Shown: one piece after another, positions 53,342-64,000 of the stretch | Numbering within the stretch: position 1 is the stretch's first letter | Layout: the number at the start of each line of letters is the position of its first letter | From: Pyropia yezoensis | Taxonomy: Eukaryota; Rhodophyta; Bangiophyceae; Bangiales; Bangiaceae | NCBI GenBank assembly: GCA_009829735.1 | Contig: CM020620.1 | Location: forward strand, 24,898,020-24,962,019 | Reading direction: 5' to 3' | Length of the DNA stretch: 64,000 bases | Position numbers and translations under genes: made by a program | Notes under the pieces: model-generated | Databases searched by the model: none | What the model was told of the DNA's origin: nothing | Seen by the model: only the letters and a program-made list of their open reading frames with translations

Positions 53342-54658
53342 AGCATCCTCGAGAGGGAGCATAACGCTCCCACAGGTGGACACCTGGGGTCTAGTAAACT
53401 ATATCAGACCCTGAGGACCAGGTACTACTGGCCGTCCATGGTGGTGGACATCTACAGTTGCGTGGCTGCCTGCACCAGTTGTGCACAGAACCGTCTGATG
53501 TAACAGCGGCCTACTACGGCTATGCTGCTGTTCCCGGCTAAGCAGCCCTTTGCCGCGTCGGCAGTGGACATCCTTGGGCCCCTGCCAGTGACCGAGGATG
53601 GCACCCAGTACCTCCTGGCTATCTGTGACCGCTTCACGAAACTTACGCGAGCGATCCCTCTGGCAGAGATGACGGCGATGTCCGTCGTGTCAGCCTTCCT
53701 GGATCACTGGGTTGCCGCTTATGGCATCCCGGACAGTACACTGTCGGACAATGGACCGCAATTTGCGTCTGTACTGTTTCAGGGAGTGCTGGATATGTTG
53801 GGGGTTAAGGCAAACTATGCCACCCCCTACCACCCACAAACTAATGGGCAGGTGGAGAGCTTCAACAAAACTATTGTTCGACAGCTGCGCCACTATGTGA
53901 GTGAGCACGTGAAAACGTGGGACAAATACATTTCTATTCTTACGACCGCCTACAATTCGCAGGTTCACTCATCTACCGGGGAAGTACCCCTCGCTTTTAT
54001 GACCCCACGTCGCGTGCGGTCTATTGCCGTACGGCGGCCGCTCCCAACTATGGAGGCCGATGGCAGTTCACCTAGTCCCACTGAGAGTAAGTTGGAGTTC
54101 GCTGCCAGGCTCGAGAAACTCATCCCTAAAGTCAGGGCTGAGATGGACAAAGCGCAAAAGCGCTACAAACGTACTTTTGACAAGAACGTGCGCAATGCCA
54201 AGCACGTGCCCGAGCAGGGTGACTGGGTGCTGGCACATTTAAATACTCCAACGGGGGGTAAGTTGGTGTTGCAGACGAAGGGGCGATACCAGGTCCTTCG
54301 TACGGATGGGCGACGGTTTATTATCGAAAGTGACGATGGGGTCCGCACAGTAAGCGGACAGGACGTGGTAAAAGATGCACCACCTCCGGCAGGCGGCCCG
54401 GCTAGGGCGCGCGCGCTCAAGGCTTGGCGCCTGCCTTCGCTACCTGCGACCGAACAGGGCCCCCAGGAATACGTGTTCGATAAGTTCATCGACAACGGGT
54501 GGGATTAGGACGCTAACCGCCTCATGTTGAGGGTGCGTTGGTTCGGCTATAAGGCCAAAGATGATACATGGGAGTACGTGGAGGATCTTCCTGCTGAGAA
54601 GGTGCGGACGTACTGCGCCCGGAATGATATCGACCCTAACTGCCCGCTCCCAGCCTGA
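53342..54658 (+). pseudogene. pol: R9 pol 3' part (integrase and chromodomain) with two stops
   Basis: HHCC finger (EHNAPTGGHLG, CTSCAQ), DDE core (VDILGPLPV, LSDNGPQF, HPQTNGQVESF), GPY/F-like motif altered to KGRYQVL, and chromodomain (LRVRWFGYKAKDDTWEYVEDL). TAA at 53501-53503 and TAG at 54506-54508 each replace a Glu codon of R7. The natural stop TGA is at 54656-54658, 111 bp before the opposite-strand ORF's stop. Confidence 0.85.
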
Positions 54659-54769
54659 GGGAAGGCCAAGTGACGGTGCCATTAGAGTGCTTCAAGTCGA
54701 AGTGGTACGCAGATTGGCTTTTAACTACAGCCCTAACCCATACACTCTCACAGCCAAGGCAGCTGCCAA

Positions 54770-56713
54770 CTAGGCACCCATGCTAGACTCCCCAATACCA
54801 CGGCCCTCGCCCTCACGCGGAGGCGAGCGGCGAGACCCACGCCGATAACGTTCCCCACTCGTCGGCGGGGGCGGCGGCTCCAAGTCGGAACCGTCGCGCC
54901 CTCCACGGTCGCGCAAGTGGCGACGACCGCGGCTATTCACTTGCTTGGTGTTGCGCGCAAGTTGGCGAAGCAGACCCCGGACAGACTCCGTCTTCGACGG
55001 GGTAGAGGACTGCCAGACGGAATGAGACAACTCATCTTCCGACACGGAGGGAGACCGCCGCGAGTGACGGCGACGACGGCGAGGAGGCGAGTATGCCCGG
55101 CTTGCTCGACGCTTGCCGCGCCCAAGTGGGGCCGACCGGGGCACAATCGACCCGATACGAGCCAACGCGGTCGTCATGAACTCCGCTACCGACTCGCAAC
55201 TCGCGGTCGCCAGAACAGTACGAACGCGCTCCTCAAGCTGAGGAGTCTCGGATACATGGAGTGTTGCAGCCGACGCATCCAACCAAGAAATGGTGCGCAC
55301 CAACGTGGTGAACTTCATCTCGGAAGTTATGGGCGCGGCCGGCAGTACCAACTTGGGGTAGACCGTGAGAAGGGTGGCCCCCAAGTTGGGGGACACCGGA
55401 GTAGATGTCTCAACAGCAACGCTTATCGGGATGTCCTCGTGCGGCTGGAATGGGACAGGACGAAGCGGAGGGGCTCGCCGAGTAGGCGGAGCCCGAGAGT
55501 AACTGCGACCCCTACTCGGGGCCCCCGCAGTGGGTTGAGTCATGTAGTCATCGTGGGAGGCCACGGCCACCAAGATTGCCTTGTCCAGGGGAGGCGCAGT
55601 GTGGCGTTCCACCCCCAGGGCATACGGGTCGTCCCCGATGCCCAACCCCTCCTTGAGTACCACGCGGCCGTCGTGAAGTTCACGGCCGACCCAGACGAAC
55701 TGGCGAAGTGTGCCATCGTCAATGGGCCCGCGGAAAGATCGGCGCAACTCGTGCTTGATGCTTTCCCACTTGATGAGCTTGTGGAGACGCAGCATCTGCT
55801 CAAGTAGAGTGAGCTGTCTCGATGAGCACCCCTCAGCAACTAGCTGAGGGGTGAGCTGCTCCAAACCTTGGATGAGCCGGGGGGATAGATGCCAGAACAT
55901 CCCCCGCCGATGGACACAAGACACCCAGGTCGACATGACCTCGAGGAGCCACTGGGTTGCCAACATGGCGAACACCACGTGGTCCGGGCTAGCCGCCAAC
56001 ATGACGGAGCCGAAGTGGTCGAGCAATTGTGGTAGTAACGCCGGAAACCCGTAGGGGACCTCGACTTGAGGCCACCACTCGGGCTTCTTGGGGTAGTATT
56101 GCGCCTTGCTAGCAGGTGACTGCTGGGGAAACTCAAGTTGAGACGAGGTCACCAAGTAGGGACCTCGCCGGTACTCCTTCTCCATCCGCACGTCGAAGTG
56201 ATGACTGTGCGGATCGAAGTCGCGTAGGTACGGGGGGCGAGTTGCCACCGCGTCCCAAGTGAAGGTCGGCACGTCGCCGGTACCCGCAGTAGTACCCCCG
56301 CGGGCCAACAAGTTGTTGGCCCGCTGCTTGTGTTCGACCTCATCCTCATCCAGGAAGGCAAACTGGTCCGTCTTGAAGTCGGCAGGAAACCCGAACCTAC
56401 GGGGAAACTTCTCCCGTAGGCGGTCCCAGACGCGACTCATCGCCGTGCCAAGTCGGCCACAGCGGACAACCGTCAACGCCTCCTCGTACAGGGGCCAAGG
56501 GGGGTAGAACTACCTCCCCAAGGCCTCCCGTGAAACAACGGGGCCTACCTCCGGGAGAGATCCCGCCGCCAACCCAAAGTTGGATGACGCGGGCATCCCA
56601 TCCCCCGGAGCGACCGCGGAGCCCCCGCCGGAAGTCCCGGCGGGCGCTACATCGTAAGACGTATCCTCCATCCGTTCGACCAAGGAGTCAGTCTCCACCC
56701 CCGGGGTCACCAT
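54770..56713 (-). pseudogene. R9 family 2 opposite-strand ORF (aORF), 648 codons with one TAG
   Basis: ATG at 56713 (MVTPGVETDS), stop at 54770-54772: exactly the length of the R7 copy and about 80% identical, with no frameshift over 1.94 kb. The single stop (TAG 56510-56512, codon 68) replaces the Trp of LGRWFYP in R7 and is a G-to-A change. At the position of R7's TGA this copy has Lys (VVLKEGLGIG). The Trp/Tyr-rich middle (PEWWPQVEVPYGFPALLP, HFGSV) is almost unchanged, and the Arg/Ser tail (SPPRRRRRHSRRSPSVSED) is retained. It faces R9 pol. Confidence 0.75.
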
Positions 56714-57057
56714 GGCTCCCCCCAAGTTAAGGAGAGACGACTCGGTTGCAGCTGCACGAGACCCGCCTTGAGCTGAGGGGGGCTCGGATCGCGGGTAGAC
56801 GGGTGGCTTCCCAAGCGTGGGGCGGCCCAGGGTGAGGTGAAGGGGATGTGTTGGTGAAGGAGGTGGTGGTAAGGTGAGCACCGATAAGAGCAAGCTGCCA
56901 TGTGGGCAAGCTTGAGGAGAGGGGCGGTCGACGTGACCGCCTCCACGACCGCGTGACGTACCGGGGGGACAGCAAGTCGGGCCCCCAACGCCGCGATGTG
57001 CGTTTTCACGCCCCCTCACAGGGCCGACTGGGTCGGTCGGAACTGAGGAGAGGGGAG
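56714..57057 (-). promoter_or_regulatory. R9 aORF leader and polypurine tract
   Basis: It matches 31889-32228 of R7. The polypurine tract GAGGAGAGGGGAG at 57045-57057 touches the LTR. No clear TATA box for the opposite-strand transcript. Confidence 0.6.
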
Positions 57058-57525
57058 TGTGGCAGTATTGACCCCAGGTAGGGGGGCAACACGTGCCATG
57101 CAAGGGGCGGCAGGCAACTAGCCTGACCCGTTTCCCCCCATGCATTTGGGTCCATATTCCCTAAGTTAGGGAGAATTAGCTTAGTAGTAAAGCCAACGAG
57201 GATTTGAGGGTTTTCTGCATTTTATCGTCTTGAATCTTCGTGTGGCCCGGTGGGCAGGTGCTGGCGAGGGAGATTCTGAGTGGCGAGATTCTGAGGGGAC
57301 CGTGGGGGGATAAGGGGAGGGACAGCGGGGCTTGGCCTCGCTTCCCCGTCCCGACCAGGAAACTGTTGGCCCACAAACCATCTTCTTGTTTGTTAGTGGG
57401 GGAATGCCCCACAACAGGGACAGCGTGTGTGCGACTTGCACTTCTTCCGGTTCCCCCGACACGGGAGGCAGCCCTTGCGCACCGCCCAAACTTGGGTGCC
57501 GTGTGTGCGAGCGGTTTTTGCCACA
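57058..57525 (+). repeat. 3' LTR of R9 (family 2 LTR, 468 bp)
   Basis: TGTGGCAGTATTG to TTTTTGCCACA, the plus-strand counterpart of the R2 and R7 LTRs with moderate divergence. Confidence 0.92.
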
Positions 57526-60326
57526 AATCTCGGAGAAGATGCCGGCCGTGCCGGCCAGGAGGTTAGCGCGATGGCGTTTACAGTCATCGTCATTGGCCTG
57601 TGCCTCGCGGAAGTCCGCGAGGGTCAATGGGCACCCTAGGTGTGCCATGGTATGGTCCACTATACCTTGGGTGGCGTTACCCACCATGCAAACCGGTACC
57701 ACCGGGATGTCCTCGTCCACTTGTCGGGTATCCTCGCTCGGTGTATCGAGTCGCGACTACGCGTCTCCCGGATAATGGGTAGCGCCGGCCTTATATATGG
57801 TCCGGTAGTCGTGCTTGGCCATCTTTAGCCTCCACCGGGCTAGCCGTCCATGGCTGTCGGAATCCTTGTCACCAAGGTTGAGGGGCCATCGTCAAAGTCG
57901 TGGTCGGACCTCACGATGAACCTGGATCCTTCCAAGTACGGCCGGGGCAGTTGCACTGCCCATATGACTCCGAGGCACTCGCGCTCGGTGGCACTATAGT
58001 TGCGCTGAGCCGGGTTGAGTGTCCGGCTGAAGTACCCCACCGGATGTAGGTCCGGGATAGCATTATCGGTACCGATGAGTGTCTTTCCCTGTAACAGGGT
58101 GCTTCCCACTTGGGTATCGCCGGCATCGACGTCGATGACGAAGGTCCCGCGTCTATGCGGCAACACAAGCACGGGTGGGGCTAGCAGAGCTTGCTTGAGC
58201 AGCTCGAATGCCTCTCCCTCGCTCGGCGAGGGAGGTTGGAGTACCTTTGGCAAGGCGCTGCTCGTCAGAACCGTTAACAGTTTGGCTATACGAGCGAAGT
58301 CCTTGACGAACAGTCGGTATACGTTGCACATCCCTAGAAAGCTCTTCAGCTGTGTCTCGGTGGTCGGGTATCGCGCATCCCGGAGTGCCCGGGTATTAGC
58401 TTCGAGCACTCCCAGTTTACTTGGTGTGATCTGGTGACCCAGGTACTCGACGGTCTGTTGAAAGAAGGCGCACGTCTTGAGACGCAGGGTTACCCCAGCG
58501 TTCCGCAAGAGGGTGAGTACCTCGTCGACAACATGATGTTGCACATGGTCATCCATGCTACGCGAGAAGACGATGACATGGTCCAGGAACACCAGGCAGT
58601 TGCGCTACTTCACTCCTGACATTAAGATGTCGATGGCCCGCTGGAATGCGGCAGGGGCGTTGGAAAATCCGAAGGGCATCCTTAGAAACTCGTACACTCC
58701 ACTGTGACAGACGAACGCTGTCTTGGGGATATCCTCCTCTGCCCCTGGGATCTGCCAGTACCCGGCATTGCAGTCGAAAGAGGTAGGCACTGTGGCTTCC
58801 CTCAGGGAGTCGATACACTCGTCCATCTTTGGTAAAAGGTATGAGTCTTTCTTGGTAACCAAGTTGAGGCGTCGATAATCAACGCAGAACCGAGGGGTTT
58901 GATCCTTCTTCGGTGCGATAACGACTGGGGCGCCCCACTCCGACATCGAAGGTTGGATCACCTTAGCTTCGCTCATCCTGTTCACTTCTCCGTCAACGAT
59001 CTCTCGTTGCATAGGTCCCGCGCGGTGCGGTTGCGACCGCGTGGGTCGTGCACCTGGTACCAGGTCTATCGATGTTGGGTTGCCCCAATGGTACCTAGGG
59101 CACCGCCGGTCCATATGACGTCATGCTTTCTTAGCATCCGCCGTACCCCTTCGGCTACCGAAGGGGGAGGGTGGTCGAGGTCAGCCTCGGCCAGTGCCTT
59201 CAAGGCTTCTTGGTCCTTCGGCGGAATGTCCGCCGGAGCTGGTGATTGATTAGGCTTCCCGGCGTCGGGTTCCATCAGCTCGGTGGTCACGGCGACCACC
59301 AGTACCTCAAGTGGTTGCGCTTGACCTTCCTCGTCAGGGGTAAGGACGTCTCCTTCGTAGAGCTCGGCGAACCCCGAGGATAGTCCCTTTCGGAGGGGTG
59401 ACTGCCTTACGGCGATAGTTCGCCAGCACGAGCAGTGATGACCCCCCCGCTGGGAGGTCTACGACACCGTTGGCCATGGTCAACCCATGGCGCTTGTAGG
59501 TTCGTAGGTTGGACTGGACTCTGCAGATGCCTGCTAGGTCACAGTTAACCGGGAGGACTGTCTCCGATAAAGGCTCAAAGCGAGTCCGCTTGGCCAGCCG
59601 GAGTGTCTTCGGCTCTACGCTTGCGTATAACTCGGCCACGTTAACGTGGCTCCCGAGTAGAGTCAGGTCCCTGACGATAGCTGTCTGTCCTCTCTTCGTC
59701 ACGTCGGCCTTTTGTAGCTCAACGGTCCTCCGGCCCGGCCGGATTGCATCCGCATGAACGTTGAAAAAGGTGCACCCCAGTATGCAGGGCACCGATAGGG
59801 TCTCACATACCAGGAAGTCGACTTCCGTGGTGAGTTCCCCGATGGTGACCCGCAGCGACATCGCTGCCGTCGTACGAATGAGACGACCATTTGCATGCTT
59901 GATCGTGGGTCCCTGAGTCACTCTGACTCGCGGGAGCCACTTGTCCGGGAGGGTATCCTTCCGGATAAGGTTCGGCCCAGCCCCTGTGTCCAGTCCAGGG
60001 TAACACGATCGGGTTGACTGGGGGTCAACCCCCAGTGTGGCTGATACCTTGAAGATCTCCAAGGTAAACAGTACGTGGCCTACACCGATGTCCGGTGTAG
60101 CTCGGGCATCCTGGACAAGGCCCTTGTCTGGCTCAACGTGACGGGGCTTCTTGTCCTCGCCTCCCTTCCGTGGAGGTCGGTCATCATTCTCCTGACGCCG
60201 TGTCGTCGGGGCCGGAAGGTGTACCCGGAGATTGATGCGGCGTCGGCTCAACCGCGCTGTCCGTCTGGTTTTCCCCGCGGCAGTCCGGGGTGGCTTGCTG
60301 AGGTTGAACCGGCGACCGCGTGTCGT
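57526..60326 (-). pseudogene. pol: R10 pol 5' part (protease, RT, RNase H)
   Basis: The ATG found 8 nt after the gag stop in R1 is ACG here (60324-60326). Protease LDTGAGPNLI is present. RT has FCVDYRRLNLV, but the catalytic segment reads FLDHVIV instead of YLDDVIV. RNase H is recognisable (VIDVDAGDTQVG, TERECLGVIWAVQL) and then shifts frame near 57840. Further shifts occur near 58600, 59100 and 59330. It ends at the R9 LTR inside the N-terminal integrase linker (AGTAGIFSE). Confidence 0.85.
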
Positions 60327-60334
60327 CCTTCCTC

Positions 60335-62731
60335 TTACTCGTTTCCCGCGCTTGGGCGGGTACTGTCTTCCAGGATATCCGGGAGAGGAGGTGCCTCCTC
60401 GACTGCCCGCACTCCCCCTGGAGCTCGCTGCCTAGTCGGTGCCGGTGCTCTGGCGGGATACCCCCCAACGGATGCCTTGCGTTGCGCTGCTGCCCGTCGA
60501 GACTCTTCCGGGATGAGCGGGCATGAGGACACCCGGTGTTGGGGGTCTCCGCAGAGCATACATCCGGAAGTGCCGGACGTCCCGGGCATCCGCGTCGAGT
60601 TGGCTCCATAGGTCCGGTTGCCTGCCTCGGGCGCCCGAGTGCCCGCCCCTTGGTAGGCCTTGGGTCCCGGTGCCAAACAAAACATGGACTCCCCCAGCCG
60701 GTTGGTCCTACACGCGATGTGCGGAAGTGCCTCGGTAAGCACCGCCCATGTCGGCAGGGGTTGATGGGGGTTATCCGTAACCGGGGCATACCCCGTAGTC
60801 CGTAAATACGGGACGTGACGTCCCGCCCCCTCGCTGACCTAGAACTGGGTCCCAGCCGGGGCGATGTACGCTACCGTACCTTGCTCATCAATCAACGGAG
60901 TCGCCGGTAGCAACAGGTGGCCCTGTTCGTCGACCAGAGGTTCATCCTCACCCGTGGGGGCGTACTCGGTTGCCACCAGTACTGGTGCGGCCCAACGTTC
61001 CACCTTCTCCTGCCTCGGTACCGGGGTAAGGTTGGGCTTGCTCTCCTCACCCTTGGGCTTCGGGGCCAAGGCACACTCCGGGTGTAGCACCCGGTAGGAG
61101 TCCCCCAGGGACCTGCACATGTGCATCAGTCGACTGAAGCTCGTCCGAGCCGTGTTGGCTCCCCGTGCGGATATCCGCACGTAGTTGGGTACTCCTGCGA
61201 ACAGGATGGCCCGTAGCGCCCGTTCTCCGAGAAGCTTCCCCAGCTCGTAGTCGAGCTCTTGGATCCGACGCCTGAACATCTCCTCATCCTCCCAGGACTG
61301 GGCGGTGGCGGTGCGAAGGGCCCGGTAGTGGGTTTCGCACTGGTCCTCACTGAGGTAGCTGCTCAGCAGCTCCTTCAGAATACCACGTTAATCCATGGGG
61401 GTGGCTGCGACCCTCATTCCCGGCATCGGGGATGCCTGACGGAGGATGCCTCGAACCCGTTCATCAACCAAGAACGGGAGGATCTCCAGGGCTAGCCCCT
61501 CGGCATTGAGTGCCTTGTCTGCGGCTGCCTTGAAGCTGGTCAGAAAGCCAATGACTGCCAACGGGCGTCCGTTCGGGCCCCCGAACATAGGGAATCCCTT
61601 GATAGGGGTCTACATAGAGCGGATCGCTCGATGCGAGGTAGTACGCATCGATTCCGATACGGTAGTGGAACGGTCCTCCAAACGATAACGTTCAGGAGTC
61701 AGTACCGATCGAAAGACTTCGTTGACGATCTCCGTGTCGGCGTCCTGGATATCCCGTCGCTTGGCCAGTTGATGAGTAAACTCATCGGACTCCATCTGCT
61801 TCAGTAAGCTCGCAGTAACCTGCGCTGTCATAGCTTGCACCAGTGACGCGGGAACTTCCGGCGTCGGTGCCTCGGGTGCCCGAGTTGCATGGCTCCCTCC
61901 GTCGTGGGGGTACTGCGATAGAGTACCGCCCCCCCCCATAGCCGACTCTGTTCCGGCGTAAGTATCCGCCGGACCGTGTCCGCGGAGTCCGCTCTGGGTG
62001 CTCCGAGCGTAGCACTCCGTGCGACTACGTTCCAACTCGGCTGAAGAGTCGAATCCATAACCCGCCGTATCCGGGGGTTGTCCAGGAGTAGCAACACCGG
62101 GGTCGACCCCGGTAGACTCCGAAAGTAGTCCGGCCGGCTCGAACCGTACCGGTGTGGGGGGAACACGACGGGGTACCGTCGTATGGCGTGTTGACATCAG
62201 CACAGCCATTGCGTTCTCCGTACGCTCTTGACGGGCGTCGAGTCCGGTGAACCGGGCCTCGATGCGGGCCAACGATGCCATCAGGGAATCCCCTGGTGAA
62301 GGTGACAGTGTGGCAGTATCGCGACTGCCACGTATAACGGACCCAGCGATCGGTGCTATAAGGATTTCGGGTGAAAAGCCCATATCTGGCCCAAGATGTC
62401 AAGGATTCAACCCGTGGCGCAGTGGTCCACAACGCCTGGTTAACATATGTTCCATGGCGTGGGTTCGATTCCGGGCATCCAACATCGATTTTTCCGGCGA
62501 TTTCAAGGTGACTTCTGCTACAGACAGCGGAATGAGGTCGGCAAAAGACGGTTGAGGCGGGCCGCCGCCGCCGGCCGTCCGCGCCGTACCAAACGTCGAT
62601 GCGGCACCGGAGAGCATCGGCGTCTCAACGTTGTCGATCGGGTTACCGATCCCCGTTCCCGTGTTCAACTCCGGGGTCGGCGTCGACGCCGATCCGTCAT
62701 CTTGAACGTTCCCAGTCTCTCGGGTAGACAT
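60335..62731 (-). pseudogene. gag: R10 gag, interrupted by a SINE-like insert
   Basis: ATG at 62731 (MSTRETGNVQDD), end GNE-TAA. It is collinear with R1 gag: low-complexity N-terminus, capsid-like part, zinc knuckle CMLCGDPQHRVSSC in the correct frame here. Breaks: the insert at 62307-62504, a stop near 61610, and frame changes near 61388 and 60839. It served as the reference for locating the 1-nt shift in R1. Confidence 0.82.
62307..62504 (+). mobile_element. SINE-like insertion (198 bp) with tRNA-type A and B boxes
   Basis: It is absent from R1 gag at the same site and flanked by an 8-bp repeat AAGGTGAC (62299-62306, 62505-62512). It contains TGGCGCAGTGG (A-box like, 62415-62425), GGTTCGATTCC (B-box like, 62462-62472) and T5 (62489-62493), the layout of a Pol III gene. 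Acceptor and T-arm pairing are poor and the anticodon arm is replaced by a long hairpin, so it is not a tRNA gene. The 5' 100 nt carry GTGGCAGTATCG and an ATCGC...GCGAT stem reminiscent of the U4 snRNA 5' region; this is tentative. Confidence 0.55.
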
Positions 62732-62959
62732 AGTCACAATCAGTCAATCGACGCAACGGTCACCACAAAATAAGAGAGGGAGGGGGTAGGTTGGGGGGAA
62801 GTAACAGTAGATCGCAATCCAAACGTAACCACTCAACACAATCAACCAGATCGCAACACCACGAGTACAAGAAAAGGACAGGGTCCCTATCCGTGTGCCA
62901 GGGCCGAAGACGGCGTCACCACAAGGGTGACGGAAACCCGTCCCCTGCTGCTCCACCAA
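62732..62959 (-). promoter_or_regulatory. R10 leader with primer-binding site
   Basis: It matches the R1 leader. The primer-binding 18-mer is at 62941-62958, one base from the LTR. Confidence 0.8.
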
Positions 62960-63321
62960 TGTAGCACTATAGGGAACGGCTGCACGTCCACTCTCAGGGA
63001 ACACTCACCGAGGGGGATCGGCACCAACGTCACCGGGAGGCCAAGGTTGCTGTCCTTGGAGCGCAAGCCACGGGACCAAGATGGGAGCCCAAATGGGACG
63101 GATTTGTTGTTCTACCATGGCCGGCGGTGGATTCGCCGCCGGCCCCCTCTTTATATACCCTCGGAGATACTACTAAGTACCCTCCACCCCAAGATGCAAG
63201 TCCATCTGGTCATACGTAACTTATAAATACCGTGACCAATACGGACTCCCAAATTGAAAATTGAGGTATATACGTAGTCCCCCTATACTAGGGTCACAAT
63301 ACGGTCATCCATATTGCTACA
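62960..63321 (-). repeat. 5' LTR of R10 (family 1 LTR, 362 bp)
   Basis: TGTAGCACTATAG to TTGCTACA. On the sense strand a TATA box TATATAAA (63157-63150) is followed within 6 nt by a perfect 9-bp inverted repeat GGCCGGCGG/CCGCCGGCC (63119-63144), so the palindrome covers the expected transcription start. Confidence 0.9.
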
Positions 63322-64000
63322 TGCGGGCGACTTCTTGCGGACTCGTTCGGGCGGCGTTTGGCGGGCGGAGGCATCGGCTGGCGCGCTGAAGGGGGCGGCT
63401 TCTGTCGTGTGGAGGCCGCCGCCGGCGCGCGAAGGCTGCCGCTGTGTGGCTGGAGCGGCTGCCGGAGCGCGGAGGTTACCTTTCGCTTGTTGGCCTGTGC
63501 GGCAGCTGTCCGGCGGGGGCGGCGCGGCGTGGCCGCCTGCCTGTTGGCCGCGGAGACCACTGGTGCGGGCAATCGTCGTTGTGGGAGGCGGCTACTGGCG
63601 AGGCATGGGGCCGCTGGCATGGGGTAGGTTTCTCATGGGGGAGCAGATCGATGGTAGCCACCAGGTAGTGCGAAAATGGTCGCTGCTGCCGTACACAGAG
63701 GCCCTAAATCGCCTTTCTGTGGGGTGGCATCTTGAAGGCGAAAAGGGATGAAGGAGTCATTGGGGAGCTAAGCAACCACCACCATTGTTCCCGGAACATA
63801 AAATAGGGTCGATATAGCTTCTGTTTTTTTTTTGTTGTTGTTCACGACGTTTTGGGATGTGCATGCCCTCCGACCCCCGGGATAAGCAAGCTGCAAGACG
63901 GGGTCGGGACGTGCACACGACGGTTGTTGCGGGCAAGCTTCAAGTTGTGCCTCACATGCCTACCTTTCAAAAGGTTACGGGAACACACAGAATGTGCTCT
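63322..64000. other. Unassigned right flank
   Basis: GC-rich for 450 bp, then mixed sequence with a T10 run near 63826. Short frames on both strands look compositional. No gene, LTR or RNA supported. Confidence 0.4.

Larger units (their letters stand above)
53342..57525 (+). mobile_element. R9: family 2 chromovirus, 5' part displaced by R8
   Basis: It runs from the integrase zinc finger through pol end, spacer, opposite-strand ORF, polypurine tract and 3' LTR. It abuts R10 pol on the right (flank AATCT), so it inserted into R10. 5' LTR, gag and most of pol are not in the window. Confidence 0.85.
57526..63321 (-). mobile_element. R10: family 1 chromovirus, pol 3' part displaced by R9
   Basis: 5' LTR, primer-binding site, gag (with a SINE-like insert), and pol from protease into the linker after RNase H, where R9 interrupts. 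The integrase end, opposite-strand ORF and 3' LTR are not in the window. The right flank begins TGCGG. Frameshifts and loss of the pol ATG show decay. Confidence 0.85.

Noticed and set aside
62408..62482. tRNA gene
   Set aside because: A and B boxes are present, but acceptor and T stems do not pair and the anticodon arm is absent; a SINE-like element is the better call.
1..64000. Bacterial or organellar origin
   Set aside because: LTR retrotransposons with chromodomains, Harbinger genes and Pol III-type boxes are eukaryotic; no operons, Shine-Dalgarno sites or bacterial genes were seen.

Overview
This is a eukaryotic, GC-rich, repeat-dominated window. The evidence is Ty3/gypsy LTR retrotransposons with chromodomain-like C-termini (chromoviruses), a PIF/Harbinger DNA transposon with its Myb/SANT partner, and one host-like gene of the Crinkler/RHS type (P-loop NTPase plus PD-(D/E)XK-like nuclease). 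Crinkler/RHS genes and Harbinger elements suggest a protist, oomycete-like or early-fungal lineage. The sequence alone does not settle the species.

Layout. I name the retroelements R1 to R10 from left to right. Family 1 (F1) has 363-bp LTRs starting TGTAGCA. Family 2 (F2) has 469-bp LTRs starting TGTGGCA. Family 3 (F3) has LTRs of about 571 bp. R1 (F1, minus, 1-7970) sits inside R2 (F2, minus, 7971-14933). R2 sits inside the pol of R3 (F1, plus, 14934-21434). R3 abuts the gag of R4 (F3, minus, 21435-23496). After about 1 kb of unassigned sequence come R5 (F1 fragment, 24518-26871, split by a solo LTR of a fourth family) and R6 (a lone F2 LTR carrying a Tc1/mariner-like MITE, 26872-27546). Unassigned GC-rich sequence follows (27547-30511). 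A Crinkler/RHS-like gene on the minus strand (42487 to 30512) is split by R7 (F2, minus, 31420-40255), which has a perfect 5-bp target duplication and LTRs that differ at 4 of 469 positions by eye. Next are a Harbinger transposase and a convergent Myb/SANT gene (about 44.2-48.4 kb). Then come R8 (F3, minus, to 53341), R9 (F2, plus, 53342-57525) and R10 (F1, minus, 57526-63321), each cut by or joined to the next. The last 0.7 kb is unassigned.

Most notable feature. F1 and F2 elements both carry a long extra ORF between pol and the 3' LTR, on the strand opposite gag-pol and convergent with pol. In the two complete F2 copies it has exactly 648 codons, with an Arg/Ser-rich C-terminus. The F1 version is related to it by collinear blocks (FGSV, then RR-G-L-HLP about 34 residues later, then a Leu-rich helix ending in W). 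This looks like an inherited retroelement protein of unknown function.

The families also share one primer-binding sequence and an identical gag 3' end (nucleotides GGGAAACGA just before the stop, peptide GNE-stop). That stop either overlaps the pol ATG (F2) or precedes it by 8 nt (F1). Gag-pol therefore seems to be expressed by stop/restart rather than as one frame. Most copies carry stops or frameshifts. R7 is the best preserved: its 1327-codon pol is fully open.
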